Shown: positions 43,766 to 53,410 of the stretch, one piece after another | How the letters are laid out: every line of letters starts with the position of its first letter | Numbering within the stretch: the first letter of the stretch is position 1 | NCBI RefSeq assembly: GCF_014154935.1 | Contig: NZ_JACEHH010000017.1 | Location: forward strand, 62,001-126,000 | DNA length: 64,000 bases | Direction of reading: 5' to 3' | Origin: Stieleria mannarensis | GTDB lineage: Bacteria > Planctomycetota > Planctomycetia > Pirellulales > Pirellulaceae | Program-made: the position numbers and the translations under genes | The notes under the pieces: model-generated | What the model was told of the DNA's origin: nothing | The model's database searches: none | The model's input: only the letters and a program-made list of their open reading frames with translations

Positions 43766-46438
43766 ATGCAGATCGAATGCCCACACTGCTGTGCGAAGCT
43801 GCAACTGGGGGATCCCAAACCGGGCCGCTACAAGCCGAAGTGCAAACGGTGCGGGGAAGCGTTCCTGGTCCAGGTCGGCAGCGAAGCCCCGCCGAGGGTG
43901 CGGGTCGGCAAACTCAAACCGCCCCCCGAGCAGGCGCCCAAACGGCGACCGGGTGTCGCCGCGCGGACCGTTGCTGCGGATGGGACGGCGGACGCGACAC
44001 CGACCGTGGACCCGGCACAAACCGCGGCGGCCGAGCAAACGGTTGACCAGACCGTCGATCAGGATCACTCGTCCGCATCGTCGCCGGCGGCAAAGGTTTC
44101 CGCCGTCACCGCCGCGCGCACCAAAGACGTGCCCACCGGCGGTCCTGTCTCCAGTGGCGATGCATCCGATGGCGGCGACGCGGCGACCGCGCCGCTGTCG
44201 CGACTGGGCGGCTATCGCATCATCCGCATGCTCGGCCGTGGCGCGATGGGAGCGGTCTATCAAGCCAAACAGGTGTCGCTGGACCGTGACGTCGCGCTCA
44301 AAACCATTCGCACGCGGCTGACCGAAAACCCCGCCTCGTTGGCGAGGTTCACCCGTGAAGCCTATGCGGCGGCCCAGCTGGCACATCACAACGTGGTCCA
44401 GATCTATGACTTCGGCGAAGACGACGGCCAGCTGTATTTTTCGATGGAGTGGATTCGTGGCGGGTCACTCGGCGATTTGGTCCGCGACAAGGGCAGCTTG
44501 GATCCCAAGCTGGCGGCGACTTACATCTTGCAGGCGGCGCGCGGGTTGCAATTCGCCCACCGAAGCGGGATGGTTCATCGTGACGTTAAACCGGCCAACT
44601 TGCTGCTCAGCGAAGACGGCGTCGTCAAGGTTGCGGATCTGGGGCTGGTGAAAGTTCCCGACCAGATCGATCCCGAATCGTCCGGCGAAGACCTCGCCTA
44701 CAGCGGGCTTCAAAGTGGCACCCAAGTGACCATGCAAGGCACGGCGATCGGAACGCCGGCCTACATGGCCCCCGAACAAAGCGCCGACGCCACCGCGGTC
44801 GACCACCGCGCCGACATCTACTCCCTGGGCTGCAGCCTGTTCTACCTGCTGGCCGGTCGTGCGCCTTATGCGGCAACGGAAATCTCCGAGGTGATCCAAC
44901 AACACGCCCACGCGGCGCTGCCGAATCTGGCCGAAATCCAGCCGCGCGTTCCCCAGCCCCTGTGCCAAATCGTCGCCCGATCCATGGCCAAGCGTCCCGC
45001 TGACCGCTACGGATCGCTGGCCGAAATGATCGACGACTTGCAGTCGTTCCTGGGTGTCGAATCGCTGATGGGCTTTACTCCGTCTCGCGACCAAGCCGAT
45101 CGCTGGGAAGCCGTCGCCGTGCGTTACGCAAAAACACAACTTGTCAAACGATTCTCCGGCAAGCTGTTCGTCGCCTTGGCCGCCACCGCGGTGTTGACCA
45201 CTCTGGCCTCGCCGTTGATTTCGTTACAGGTGTTTTTGCTGGGACCTGTGATGCTGGTGACCGCCTGCATCGTCGCGGTGGTGTTGGCGACGACGGCCGG
45301 GCCGAGCGCGATCGCCGATCACGTTCGCCGCTGGTTGGGCACGTTGTCATGGATCGAAATCGGCATCGCGTCGCTGGCGTCATTGATGTTGGGTTTGACC
45401 TTGGTGGTGCTGGCTGCCGGGTTATGGATCGGAGCGGTGTTGGGATTGATCCTGGGGGCGGGCATCGGAGCCGGCTATCACTTTGCCGTGACGGTGACGG
45501 CTGCCAAGGCGGGCAAGCCGACGCTGGAGGAAGCACGTCGGTTCGTCCGTGATTTACGAATCGAAGGCGCCGAGGAAGAAGGTTTGCGTGACTTTCTGGC
45601 ACGCTATGCCGGTGCCGGATGGCAATCGATTTACGAGGCACTGTTCGGTTACGACGCGATGGTTGAAAAACGCCGTCGGCTGTCCGGCGATGTGTCGTTT
45701 GACGGGCCGACCGACAACCGTTCGCTGCGAGACCGGTTGTGCGCGGCGTTGGATCGAAGGGCCAACCAGAAACGCCAAGCAGCAGACCGCAAAAAGCTGG
45801 CTCAGTTGGAGCAACGGTCGTTGATCAGCCAGGGCGTCAGCGCGGCCCAAGCCCGCGAACAGAGCTGGCAAATGGCGTCGGCGATCATGGAAACCGCACA
45901 CCAGAGCGTCGAACAATCCGGCAAAGACGAACGGGTGATCGCCGACGTCAAGCGGAAACGGATCAAAGCGATGTTGGCCGATGCGAGAAGCGGTCGCTAC
46001 AAACGCCCACGCGATCGTTACACCGCCTTAAAGTTCGCCTTTTCCGGTGTCTCGCGTCTGCTGGCCGGATGTCTGTTGCTGGCCGTGTTTGGGTTCACCG
46101 CAAAAAGTCTGGGCCTGTCCTTCGAAGAAGTGATTCGGAGCGTGCAAAGCGGAGAGTTCAACTTGCGGAGCGTTGCCGATGATGTCACGACCGATGCGCT
46201 GGGCCGATCTACCAGCTTGTGGTCGGTCGGGATCGCCGGGGCGCTCTTGTGCCTGTCGGCGTTCGTGTCCGGTTGGCGGATGACGCCGTTTGCGGGCGTG
46301 GCGACGATTGTGATTCTGTTTGGCGCCACTCTGGGCTTGCCCGACATCGGTCCGGCACCGGCCTGGATGGTCGCCGCGGCGATCGGAATGGTGATCTATC
46401 TGCCCGGCGTGGTGTACGGGGAAAGGGACATGCGATAG
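43766..46438 (+). CDS. Ser/Thr protein kinase with N-terminal zinc-ribbon-like motif and multiple membrane segments
   Basis: 890 residues from the ATG at 43766 (a TTG directly before it is the alternative). The N terminus has two cysteine pairs, CPHCCAK and CKRCGEAF, a zinc-ribbon/MJ0042-like motif common in this phylum. A low-complexity Thr/Asp/Ala linker leads to the kinase domain (about 148-410): GRGAMG, Lys in [14 protein letters not shown], and DLG in place of DFG, then [10 protein letters not shown]. After it come several hydrophobic segments (about 465-505, 525-575, 755-775, 815-885) with a charged coiled-coil-like cytoplasmic stretch between. It is alone between trpE and a convergent sulfatase; no sigma gene partner is adjacent. 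Confidence 0.9.
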   Translation: MQIECPHCCAKLQLGDPKPGRYKPKCKRCGEAFLVQVGSEAPPRVRVGKLKPPPEQAPKRRPGVAARTVAADGTADATPTVDPAQTAAAEQTVDQTVDQDHSSASSPAAKVSAVTAARTKDVPTGGPVSSGDASDGGDAATAPLSRLGGYRIIRMLGRGAMGAVYQAKQVSLDRDVALKTIRTRLTENPASLARFTREAYAAAQLAHHNVVQIYDFGEDDGQLYFSMEWIRGGSLGDLVRDKGSLDPKLAATYILQAARGLQFAHRSGMVHRDVKPANLLLSEDGVVKVADLGLVKVPDQIDPESSGEDLAYSGLQSGTQVTMQGTAIGTPAYMAPEQSADATAVDHRADIYSLGCSLFYLLAGRAPYAATEISEVIQQHAHAALPNLAEIQPRVPQPLCQIVARSMAKRPADRYGSLAEMIDDLQSFLGVESLMGFTPSRDQADRWEAVAVRYAKTQLVKRFSGKLFVALAATAVLTTLASPLISLQVFLLGPVMLVTACIVAVVLATTAGPSAIADHVRRWLGTLSWIEIGIASLASLMLGLTLVVLAAGLWIGAVLGLILGAGIGAGYHFAVTVTAAKAGKPTLEEARRFVRDLRIEGAEEEGLRDFLARYAGAGWQSIYEALFGYDAMVEKRRRLSGDVSFDGPTDNRSLRDRLCAALDRRANQKRQAADRKKLAQLEQRSLISQGVSAAQAREQSWQMASAIMETAHQSVEQSGKDERVIADVKRKRIKAMLADARSGRYKRPRDRYTALKFAFSGVSRLLAGCLLLAVFGFTAKSLGLSFEEVIRSVQSGEFNLRSVADDVTTDALGRSTSLWSVGIAGALLCLSAFVSGWRMTPFAGVATIVILFGATLGLPDIGPAPAWMVAAAIGMVIYLPGVVYGERDMR

Positions 46439-46440
46439 CC

Positions 46441-46518
46441 GTTGGTGTCTAGCCTTTCGGCGATTTCCCGTCGCTGCAAAGCAGCGAGTGTGCGGCTAAA
46501 GCCTGGACACCAACGCTA
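46441..46518. repeat. Dispersed hairpin repeat at a sulfatase 3' end (copy 2)
   Basis: Outer inverted arms GTTGGTGTC (46441-46449) and GACACCAAC (46506-46514), inner stem TCGCTGC-AAA-GCAGCGA (46471-46487). It fills the gap between a kinase gene and the sulfatase gene, and its right edge supplies the sulfatase stop codon (minus-strand CGG TAG CG). It shares a 25-base block with 10565-10589. It can probably also act as a bidirectional terminator. Confidence 0.75.
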
Positions 46519-48000
46519 CCGGTTCCAGGGTTGCTTGTCCTTGGTCTCTTTCAGTGCCTTGGACGGATCGTAGTGTGGATTCAGCGCTGGCACCTCGGCA
46601 CCCATGTCGCGAACCCACTGCAGCAGTTCGTCTCGCAGTTGCGATGCTCGCTGCGGATGCGTCTTGGCCAGATTCCGTGTTTCTCCCAGGTCATCGGCCA
46701 GGTCGTACAGCTCACTATGAGCACCGATGTGGTAGGCTTGTGCCGAATCGTACCAGTCACCGAAGTAGTGGATCAATTTCCACTCGCCGCGGCGGATCAC
46801 GGCCGACGGAGTCGATGCCCAACGAAGATCATAGAGCGGCATGTACCAGAACAATGAGCGCTCGGGGACGGACTGATCTTTGAAAACCGGCATCAGGTTG
46901 ATTCCGTCCGTGGGCTCGCCAAGCTCCACTCCGGCGACACGGCAAAGCGTCGGGTACCAATCAACGATGTGGATCGGCGTGTTGCTGACTGTTCCGGGGT
47001 GAACGACGCCTGGCCAACGGACGATACAGGGGACGCGAATGCCGCCTTCATAGACCGAGCCTTTTCCTTCGCGCAGCGGCGCGTTGTCGAATTGCTGTTC
47101 TTTAACCGTCAGCGGCACGCTACCGCTGAGCGGTGATCCATCCCACTCCGGCAGGTTGTATTGATTCTTGATTCCGCCGTTGTCGCTGAGGAAGACGAAT
47201 AGGGTGTTGTCGGCCAATTCAAGTTCGTCCAGTTGCTGCATCAGCCGACCGACCGAATTGTCCAGGTGTTCGATGGCTGCCAGATAAGTCGCGTTCTGTA
47301 AACCGACCTCGGGCGCACCGCGGTCCCGGTGTTTCTGAACCAATTCCGGGGGCGCGGAGACTTTGTTGTGCAGCGTGTGATGGGCCAAGTAATAAAACCA
47401 CGGACGATCGCGATTGGCCCGCATGAATTCACAGGCCGCATCGGTCAGGTGGTCGACCCACTTGTCGCCTTCATTTTGTGAACCCTCGCCCGGCGGTGCG
47501 ACGTCGTCAAAGCCGAAGGTGTCCCCGGAAGGTTGTCTCAGGTAGGTGTAGAACCCGTGCCGGTTGTTGGTCAGGTGCCACTTGCCGGCCATCCCGGTTC
47601 GATAGCCCGCCTCGCGCAATTGCTGGGGAAGACGGCATTGGGACGGATCGAGGTGTTCACGAAACATGGGTTCGGAAACACGGGCCCAGGGAGATCCGTA
47701 CCAGCCGATGACGTGCCACATTTGATTGCGCGCGGTGTGCTGGCCGGTCAACAGCGCGGCGCGGGTGGGCGTGCACTGGGGCATCACGTAGGCATCGGTC
47801 AGCCGCATGCCCTGTTCGGCCAATCGATCCAGGTTGGGTGTGGCGACGTGCCGGTTACCGTAGCAGCCCAGCGATGTCCAGCCCTGGTCGTCGGTCAACA
47901 CGAACAGAATGTTCGGCGGTTTTGACGTGTCCTCCGCAGCGACCAGCGGAGTGAAGGACAGGACGGCAAGGGTCAGCAGCAGGGTGTTTTTGAACTCCAA
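46516..48000 (-). CDS. Secreted arylsulfatase-type sulfatase
   Basis: 494 residues. Signal peptide MEFKNTLLLTLAVLSFTPLVAAED. Metal-binding LTDDQG (35-40), formylglycine motif CTPTRAA with Cys76, GKWHLT, HHTLHNK and LSDNGG are in the expected order. The variant CTPTR belongs to the same Cys-type class that needs a formylglycine-generating enzyme, which is not in the window. Likely removes sulfate from polysaccharides outside the cytoplasm. Convergent with the kinase gene at 43766. Confidence 0.93.
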   Translation of the reverse strand: MEFKNTLLLTLAVLSFTPLVAAEDTSKPPNILFVLTDDQGWTSLGCYGNRHVATPNLDRLAEQGMRLTDAYVMPQCTPTRAALLTGQHTARNQMWHVIGWYGSPWARVSEPMFREHLDPSQCRLPQQLREAGYRTGMAGKWHLTNNRHGFYTYLRQPSGDTFGFDDVAPPGEGSQNEGDKWVDHLTDAACEFMRANRDRPWFYYLAHHTLHNKVSAPPELVQKHRDRGAPEVGLQNATYLAAIEHLDNSVGRLMQQLDELELADNTLFVFLSDNGGIKNQYNLPEWDGSPLSGSVPLTVKEQQFDNAPLREGKGSVYEGGIRVPCIVRWPGVVHPGTVSNTPIHIVDWYPTLCRVAGVELGEPTDGINLMPVFKDQSVPERSLFWYMPLYDLRWASTPSAVIRRGEWKLIHYFGDWYDSAQAYHIGAHSELYDLADDLGETRNLAKTHPQRASQLRDELLQWVRDMGAEVPALNPHYDPSKALKETKDKQPWNR

Positions 48001-48144
48001 AGGACAATGCTCCGGTTGTGGAGAAGGATTTTGCGTGGCAGACAGGATAACGCGCGGCGCCGCCGGCAGGCTGCCGCGAACCGGCTGAGGATTGTGGAAG
48101 GTTTTCGCAACCCTGTCGGCGGGATCCTCCCCTCGCTACGCTCG

Positions 48145-48166
48145 ACCCTCCCGCACACGGGAGGGT
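48145..48166. repeat. Hairpin in the deoC leader region
   Basis: Perfect 9-bp stem ACCCTCCCG / CGGGAGGGT with a 4-base loop, followed by TTGG, in the 260-bp gap between the sulfatase and deoC. The surrounding CTCGCTACGCTCGACCCTCC text looks like another multicopy intergenic element. It may attenuate or insulate transcription into deoC. Confidence 0.5.
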
Positions 48167-48260
48167 TTGGTCCTAAATTGGACTGGATGCCCTGTCCACC
48201 CTGTGACGCTGTCGCATTAAAATTTGCGGCAATCCTATTTGCCCTTTCAGAGAACTTCCC

Positions 48261-48986
48261 ATGGCTGAATTTGAATATCAAGACGTCGCCAAGATGATCG
48301 ACCATTCGTTGCTCAATCCCACGTTGACCACCGACGACTTGGACGCCGGCATCCAATTGGCGTTGGCCTACGACGTTGCCAGCGTCTGCATCATGCCGTA
48401 CTACATGAAGACCTGTGCCGAGCGTCTGGCCGGCAGCACCGTCAAAGCATCGACGACGATCGGGTTTCCCCACGGCGGGCACGCCACGGCGATCAAGTGC
48501 GCTGAAGCCGAACAGGCGATCGCCGACGGCTGTGAAGAATTGGACATGGTCGTCAACATCTCCAAAGTGCTTAGCGGGGACTGGGACTACGTGCGTGACG
48601 AAATCAAACAAATCGTGGACATCGCGCATGCGGCGGGCCAAAAGATCAAGGTGATCTTCGAGAACTCCTACCTGGACGATGATCAAAAGATCCGGCTGTG
48701 TCAGATTTGCAGCGAAGTCAACGCCGATTGGGTCAAGACGTCCACCGGTTACGGCAGCGGAGGTGCGACGCAAGCGGATTTGAAACTGATGCGCGAACAT
48801 GCCGCCGACCACGTGCAAGTCAAAGCGGCCGGCGGCGTCCGGGACCTGGACACGCTGTTGGCCGTCCGCGGGATCGGGGTGACCCGATGTGGCGCCAGCC
48901 GAACCGCCGAGATCCTGGGGGAGGCCCGCAAGCGATTGGGGATGCCGGAAATCACAGCAACGACATCGGACAACTCCGGGTATTAG
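48261..48986 (+). CDS. deoC: Deoxyribose-phosphate aldolase
   Basis: 241 residues. DeoC TIM-barrel enzyme: Asp95 in ELDMVVNI, Schiff-base Lys159 in VKTSTGYGSGGAT, and the phosphate-binding end VKAAGGVRD. Converts 2-deoxyribose-5-phosphate to glyceraldehyde-3-phosphate and acetaldehyde in deoxynucleoside catabolism. ATG start follows CTTCCC without an obvious ribosome-binding site. Only 3 bp separate its stop from that of the convergent trkH-like gene. Confidence 0.95.
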   Translation: MAEFEYQDVAKMIDHSLLNPTLTTDDLDAGIQLALAYDVASVCIMPYYMKTCAERLAGSTVKASTTIGFPHGGHATAIKCAEAEQAIADGCEELDMVVNISKVLSGDWDYVRDEIKQIVDIAHAAGQKIKVIFENSYLDDDQKIRLCQICSEVNADWVKTSTGYGSGGATQADLKLMREHAADHVQVKAAGGVRDLDTLLAVRGIGVTRCGASRTAEILGEARKRLGMPEITATTSDNSGY

Positions 48987-48989
48987 ACG

Positions 48990-50579
48990 CTAGGTCCGTC
49001 GCCAGAACGTCGGAAAGATCAGCACCAGGACGCTGAAGACTTCGACGCGTCCGAGTAGCATCAGCCAGACGAACAAGAACTTCGCCCCTTGGCTGAACCC
49101 GGCATAGTTCTGTGTGGCCCCGACGACGCCCAGTCCGGGGCCGATGTTGTTGAGCGTGGCGGCGACGGCGCTGGCACAATCCAACAGCTTTTCATCCAGC
49201 GTGTTGTCTTCGGCGGCGACCGATGCCTCTCCGTTGTATCCCCACGTGGAACTCGGTTCGAAGGTGACCAACAACATCCAGGACGCGATGAAGATCCCGA
49301 GGATCAAACAAAAGTAAACCATGATGCCGCGCAACATGGCGGGGTCATCGGCGGTCGTGCCGCCGATGCGAATCAACCGCACGACGCGGGGGCGATACGA
49401 TAGTTCGATTTCGCGGAGCAGGATCTTGTAGAACAGAACGTGGCGGATCACCTTCATGCCGCCGCCGGTGCTGCCGGCGCATCCGCCGATGAACATCAGC
49501 ACGAGCAGGCTGCCGCGGGCAAAGTTGTTCCAACGATCAAAGTCCGCCGTTCCATAACCGGTCGTCGTGATCACCGAGACGACTTGAAACAGGCCGTTGC
49601 GAAATCCTTGTCCCAGCGATTCAAACCCGACGTCACCGGCACGGATCCCGAAGAACAGGATGCAACCGCTGAGTCCGGCGATGATTCCGACAAAGGTCTG
49701 GAACTCGACGTCTTCGAACAACCGGCGCGGCCCACCGACCAGGGTCAAATACAGCAGCGTGAAATTGGTCCCGGCCAGGATCATGAACACGATCGTGGTG
49801 TATTCGATCAGCGGGCTGTCGAATCCGCCCAGCGATCGGTTGTACGTGCTGAAGCCGCCGGTCGCCATGGTTCCAAAGGCGTGGCACAGCCCGTCGAACA
49901 GCGTCATGCCTTCGACCATGTAGATGACCGTCAGGATCGCGTTCAACCCGCAGTAGATGCCCGCAAACACCAACGCGGTGTGCTGCATCCGGGGCATGCT
50001 GCCTTCTTTACTCGGCCCCGGCATTTCGGCACGGACCATCGCCTTGCCCGCCGAGCCTTGACCGAGAATCGCGACGAACAAGACGACGATCCCCAAACCG
50101 CCCAAGAAGTGGGTCCAGCTGCGCCAGAACAAGATACAGTGCGGAACGGCGGTCGGGTTCTCCAGGTCTGTCAACACCGTCGCGCCGGTCGTGCTGAACC
50201 CGGACTGCGATTCGAACATCGCCTCGATGAACGTGATCGGTTGGTCGGCGGCGATTTCGGTGCCGCTCAAGTAGTAGGGCAAGGCACCCAGGACGGTCGC
50301 CATCACCCAGCTGAGGCCGACGACGGCCATGGCTTCTTTGCGAAACAACGGCTTGCCGCGGTTGCCGCGGCCGCTGACCAGCAACGCCGCCCCGATCAAC
50401 ATGCTGATCGCCATGCTCAACACCAAACCGCGGATGCCGTCGCGTTCCATCGCTTCGGCCGCCGGCAGGTGTGTCCGGTTGGCCAGCACGGGGAACGCAA
50501 ACGGCAAACTGAAGCTCATCGATCCGCCGATCAGCAGACAGATGATGCCGAGCACGCGGCTGAGAAGTCGAAAATTCAA
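48990..50579 (-). CDS. trkH: Trk/Ktr-type potassium uptake membrane subunit
   Basis: 529 residues with about ten hydrophobic segments and four P-loop-like selectivity regions, such as [28 protein letters not shown] and [17 protein letters not shown]. This is the TrkH/KtrB pore protein, which needs a cytoplasmic TrkA/KtrA regulatory ring; no trkA gene is in the window. The start [12 protein letters not shown] fits the family. The long open frame on the opposite strand is a shadow. Confidence 0.93.
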   Translation of the reverse strand: MNFRLLSRVLGIICLLIGGSMSFSLPFAFPVLANRTHLPAAEAMERDGIRGLVLSMAISMLIGAALLVSGRGNRGKPLFRKEAMAVVGLSWVMATVLGALPYYLSGTEIAADQPITFIEAMFESQSGFSTTGATVLTDLENPTAVPHCILFWRSWTHFLGGLGIVVLFVAILGQGSAGKAMVRAEMPGPSKEGSMPRMQHTALVFAGIYCGLNAILTVIYMVEGMTLFDGLCHAFGTMATGGFSTYNRSLGGFDSPLIEYTTIVFMILAGTNFTLLYLTLVGGPRRLFEDVEFQTFVGIIAGLSGCILFFGIRAGDVGFESLGQGFRNGLFQVVSVITTTGYGTADFDRWNNFARGSLLVLMFIGGCAGSTGGGMKVIRHVLFYKILLREIELSYRPRVVRLIRIGGTTADDPAMLRGIMVYFCLILGIFIASWMLLVTFEPSSTWGYNGEASVAAEDNTLDEKLLDCASAVAATLNNIGPGLGVVGATQNYAGFSQGAKFLFVWLMLLGRVEVFSVLVLIFPTFWRRT

Positions 50580-50987
50580 GGGCTACGGAGTCCTGTGAGG
50601 GGATTCAGCGATTGGCAAAGTCTACGGTCCGAATTGGCGGGGCGCCGCTCGATCCTTCCAACGGTTTTCCGCCAGGATTGTAGTGCCTGGGCGTGAAATG
50701 TCGCCCGTGGGGTTTGGCATTGGGTTTGCATTTACTCCCCACCGGCCCCGAACAACCCTTCCCCAGGGGATGAACGACGGCCGGGCGGTCGGCGCTGGAG
50801 GCGGCGTCGGCCGCCAGTTTTCCCGGATTTTTCTGGGTGATCGGGCCGCGATTGGCATTCGCTCGGGCCGATTTGGCGTTTCAGCCGGGCTGCAACGGTT
50901 GCCGCACCCGCTGCATTTTGCAACACGCAAATTGCTACACTGACGCTGTCGCGGCAATCCTGTCCTCCTCTATCGAGCCTCCCGATC
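50580..50987. other. Intergenic region between trkH and the SRAP gene
   Basis: A 408-bp region between two divergently transcribed genes. It has room for promoters in both directions. A short open frame on the plus strand (50683-50943) shows no signal peptide or family resemblance and is probably not a gene. No clear repeat, riboswitch or operator was recognised. Confidence 0.4.
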
Positions 50988-51728
50988 GTGTGTGGTCGCA
51001 TCAACCTTCGCACTCCCGCCGCCGCCTGGACGCAGGACTTCTTGCCGTTGTGGAGCGAGGATGAGGTTGCGGCCAAGGCGGCCGAATACGAAACCGCCCC
51101 GCGGTACAACATCGCGCCGACGCAAACCGTCTCGTGCATCCGTGCCGGCGAGACCTCGCGTCGGGAATGGGTGATGCTGCGTTGGGGACTGGTTCCGCCC
51201 TGGGCGGACGATTTGGCGATCGGCAACCGGATGATCAACGCGCGCAGCGAAACGGCGGATGAGAAACCGTCGTTTAAGAAATCATTCGCCCACCGCCGCT
51301 GTTTGATCCCCGCCGACGGCTATTACGAATGGATGAAGACGCCCGACGGAAAACAGCCCTACTTGATCGAGCGGTCCGAGGGCGGCGTGTTGGCCCTGGC
51401 CGGATTGTGGGAACGCAATCGCAAGATCAACGGCGACGGCCCGGCCCTCGAAACGTTCACGATCCTAACCACGTCGGCCAACGACACCACGCGGTCCATC
51501 CACGATCGGATGCCGGTGATCCTGGATACCGAAGGCCAAGCGGCGTGGCTGGGAACCGATCTCGCCGATCCGAATTCGCTGAAGGACCTGATGCGACCGG
51601 CACCGAATGATTTACTGACCGCGTTTCCGGTTTCTAAGATCGTCAACAGCCCCCGGAATGACGTCCCCGAGTGCATCGAACGAATCGAGCTCGCCGAGGA
51701 TCCGCCGCAGCAGGGAGATTTGTTTTAG
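50988..51728 (+). CDS. SRAP-domain protein (YedK/HMCES family)
   Basis: 246 residues starting at GTG so that, after Met removal, catalytic Cys2 becomes the N-terminal residue (MCGRINLRT). Family motifs follow: NIAPTQTV, WGLVPPWA, MINARSET, RRCLIPADGYYEW, ALAGLW, TILTTSAN and IHDRMPVIL. These proteins form a thiazolidine crosslink with abasic sites in single-stranded DNA and shield them during replication. Length and motifs are normal. No LexA-type box was recognised upstream. Confidence 0.95.
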   Translation: MCGRINLRTPAAAWTQDFLPLWSEDEVAAKAAEYETAPRYNIAPTQTVSCIRAGETSRREWVMLRWGLVPPWADDLAIGNRMINARSETADEKPSFKKSFAHRRCLIPADGYYEWMKTPDGKQPYLIERSEGGVLALAGLWERNRKINGDGPALETFTILTTSANDTTRSIHDRMPVILDTEGQAAWLGTDLADPNSLKDLMRPAPNDLLTAFPVSKIVNSPRNDVPECIERIELAEDPPQQGDLF

Positions 51729-51896
51729 GCGGGGCGTGCCATCGCCCAACCTCCATCGAATCGTTGCTAAGTCAGCTGGAAAGTTGGGTAAGACGATTTA
51801 CCTCACCACTTCCCACATCAAAGGAAAAGGTGAAAGCCACAACTGCACTGCGTTCGATGGCGGGGCCTTCGAGCGAGGGCATCAAGGGCCGCGGAA

Positions 51897-52469
51897 CTAC
51901 TCCTCACGCAGCTGCTGATACAACTTGGCGCGGGCCAATCGCCAATCGCGTTCGACGGTCCCTTCGCTGACGCCCAGGACTTCGGCGGTTTCGGGGATCG
52001 ACAATCCGGAGAAGAACCGCAACTCGACGACTTCGCGTTGTCGCGGTGAGTCTTTCCCAAGCACTTCCAGCGACGCTTCCAGGTCCTCAAACCGGCAACC
52101 GTTGCTGGTTTCGAAATTCTCCAGCACGACATCCAACGATCCGCGTTGATAATCACCGCCGCGTTTGGTCGTGTTGCGCCGCCGCGCATGGTCGATCAAG
52201 ATTTGTCGCATCGCGCGGTTGGCGGCGGCAAAGAAGTACCGCCGATCGGTGGCGTTGCCGATCGCGTCGGAATCGAGCAACCGGATGCAGGCCTCATTGA
52301 CCAGCGCGGTGGCCTGCAACGTATGGTCGCCCCGCTCGCGCCGCATCAACGCCGACGCCATTTGCCGCAGCTCGCTTTGCAGCTGTTCGAACAATTGTTC
52401 TTTGACCGAATCGTTGCCGCGTCCGAGTTCACGCAGCATCATGGAGACGTCGTTGGGGGGCTGATTCAT
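51897..52469 (-). CDS. ECF-like sigma factor of the TIGR02999 type
   Basis: 190 residues. Region 2 contains ALVNEACIRLL and RRYFFAAANRAMRQILIDHARRR; region 4 contains VVELRFFSGLSIPETAEVLGVSEGTVERDWRLARAKL. This is the sigma group that in many bacteria sits next to a Ser/Thr kinase whose N terminus resembles that of the kinase at 57061-60828. Here it is the last gene of a leftward cluster, 50 bp after the ATP-grasp ligase gene, so it is probably cotranscribed with the graspetide-like precursor and ligase. It may drive the cluster's own promoter (inference). Confidence 0.9.
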   Translation of the reverse strand: MNQPPNDVSMMLRELGRGNDSVKEQLFEQLQSELRQMASALMRRERGDHTLQATALVNEACIRLLDSDAIGNATDRRYFFAAANRAMRQILIDHARRRNTTKRGGDYQRGSLDVVLENFETSNGCRFEDLEASLEVLGKDSPRQREVVELRFFSGLSIPETAEVLGVSEGTVERDWRLARAKLYQQLREE

Positions 52470-52519
52470 TGCTGCCGACCTTGCAAGTTGCGATAAAAGC
52501 CAGCCGGCAGTGTACCCTG

Positions 52520-53380
52520 TTACACCAAAAATTCCAAAATGGCGTCAGCGAGCCGGTTTTCACAGGCGTCATCGAAGGCCACAAACATCGGGAAGGAGTT
52601 GATTTCCAAGAACACGGGGTCGTCAAAGCCCTTGCGACAGCGAAAGTCGAGCGCGCAATAATCGAATCCGATCTGCCCGACCAGCCGATCGGTCGCTGCG
52701 ACGATTTGCTCAGGAACCTCGATCGCTCGCACGACCACGTCGTCGTCGGTTCGGTAATCGACTTGGGTCGTCTGCAAGTGAAACGCATGCAGTTTGCCGC
52801 CGATCGAAAACACGCGCAGGTTTTCACCTTCAAGTCTTTCTTGGACGAACTGCGGCACGAGTCCGGAAAGCGGTTGGGGGTCATTGATCACATCGGCAGC
52901 GATGTAAGCGTGGTCGCCACCGGAGAGCGGTTTGATGATCTTGGCATCGGCGTCGGGGACGCTTTGAAGCGGTGACAGGTCGCCCAGGACGGTGGTTTGC
53001 GGGATCACCAACCCGCAGTCGCGGGCACGGACCAGGTTGCGTGATTTGTTGTTGCCGTCGCCGGTCGTGCTGCGGTTGAGCAAGCGGATTTGGGGCCAGG
53101 CCAGCGCGAATGATTCGGCAACTTCATACGCGGCATGATTCCGGACTTCGTCGCAATCGAAGACGTTGAACCGCAAGAACATCCCTAGCGGTCGCAAGGT
53201 CACGTCGCCGAAATCGATCTCCGGCGATTGAAAGTCCCAGGCGATCTGGCGTGCGTCCGGCCGATCGGTGTCCCAGAAGAAATAGTCGACGCCGCGCAAG
53301 TGAGCCTGGTCGACGATGCGTTGCGTGTTGGGGTCGGATTCACCGCCGACGATCACCAGGTCGATGTTTCTTGCGTTCAT
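52520..53380 (-). CDS. ATP-grasp ligase, candidate graspetide macrocyclase
   Basis: 286 residues from the ATG at 53380 (a GTG at 53398 is the alternative). Typical RimK-like ATP-grasp order: ATP-binding lysines in AKIIKPLSGGDHAYI (147-150), VPQFVQERLEGENLRVFSIGG with adenine-contacting Glu181, then LDFR (244-247) and metal ligands in FLEINSFP (Glu259, Asn261). The DFR triplet before LEIN is also seen in microviridin- and plesiocin-type ester ligases. The gene starts 30 bp after a precursor gene carrying ten TTxxxGEE motifs. It therefore probably forms ester or amide links between Thr/Ser and Glu side chains of that protein. The enzyme class is secure; the macrocyclase role rests on context. 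Confidence 0.8.
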   Translation of the reverse strand: MNARNIDLVIVGGESDPNTQRIVDQAHLRGVDYFFWDTDRPDARQIAWDFQSPEIDFGDVTLRPLGMFLRFNVFDCDEVRNHAAYEVAESFALAWPQIRLLNRSTTGDGNNKSRNLVRARDCGLVIPQTTVLGDLSPLQSVPDADAKIIKPLSGGDHAYIAADVINDPQPLSGLVPQFVQERLEGENLRVFSIGGKLHAFHLQTTQVDYRTDDDVVVRAIEVPEQIVAATDRLVGQIGFDYCALDFRCRKGFDDPVFLEINSFPMFVAFDDACENRLADAILEFLV

Positions 53381-53410
53381 CTGCTTGTCCACTACCACAG
53401 ACCAACGCGT

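Noticed and set aside
49440-50696. 418-residue open frame opposite trkH
   Set aside because: Composition typical of an antisense shadow (His/Gln/Asp-rich), no family features, and trkH is certain.
50683-50943. Short plus-strand gene between trkH and the SRAP gene
   Set aside because: No signal, domain or ribosome-binding site; composition like non-coding G+C-rich DNA.
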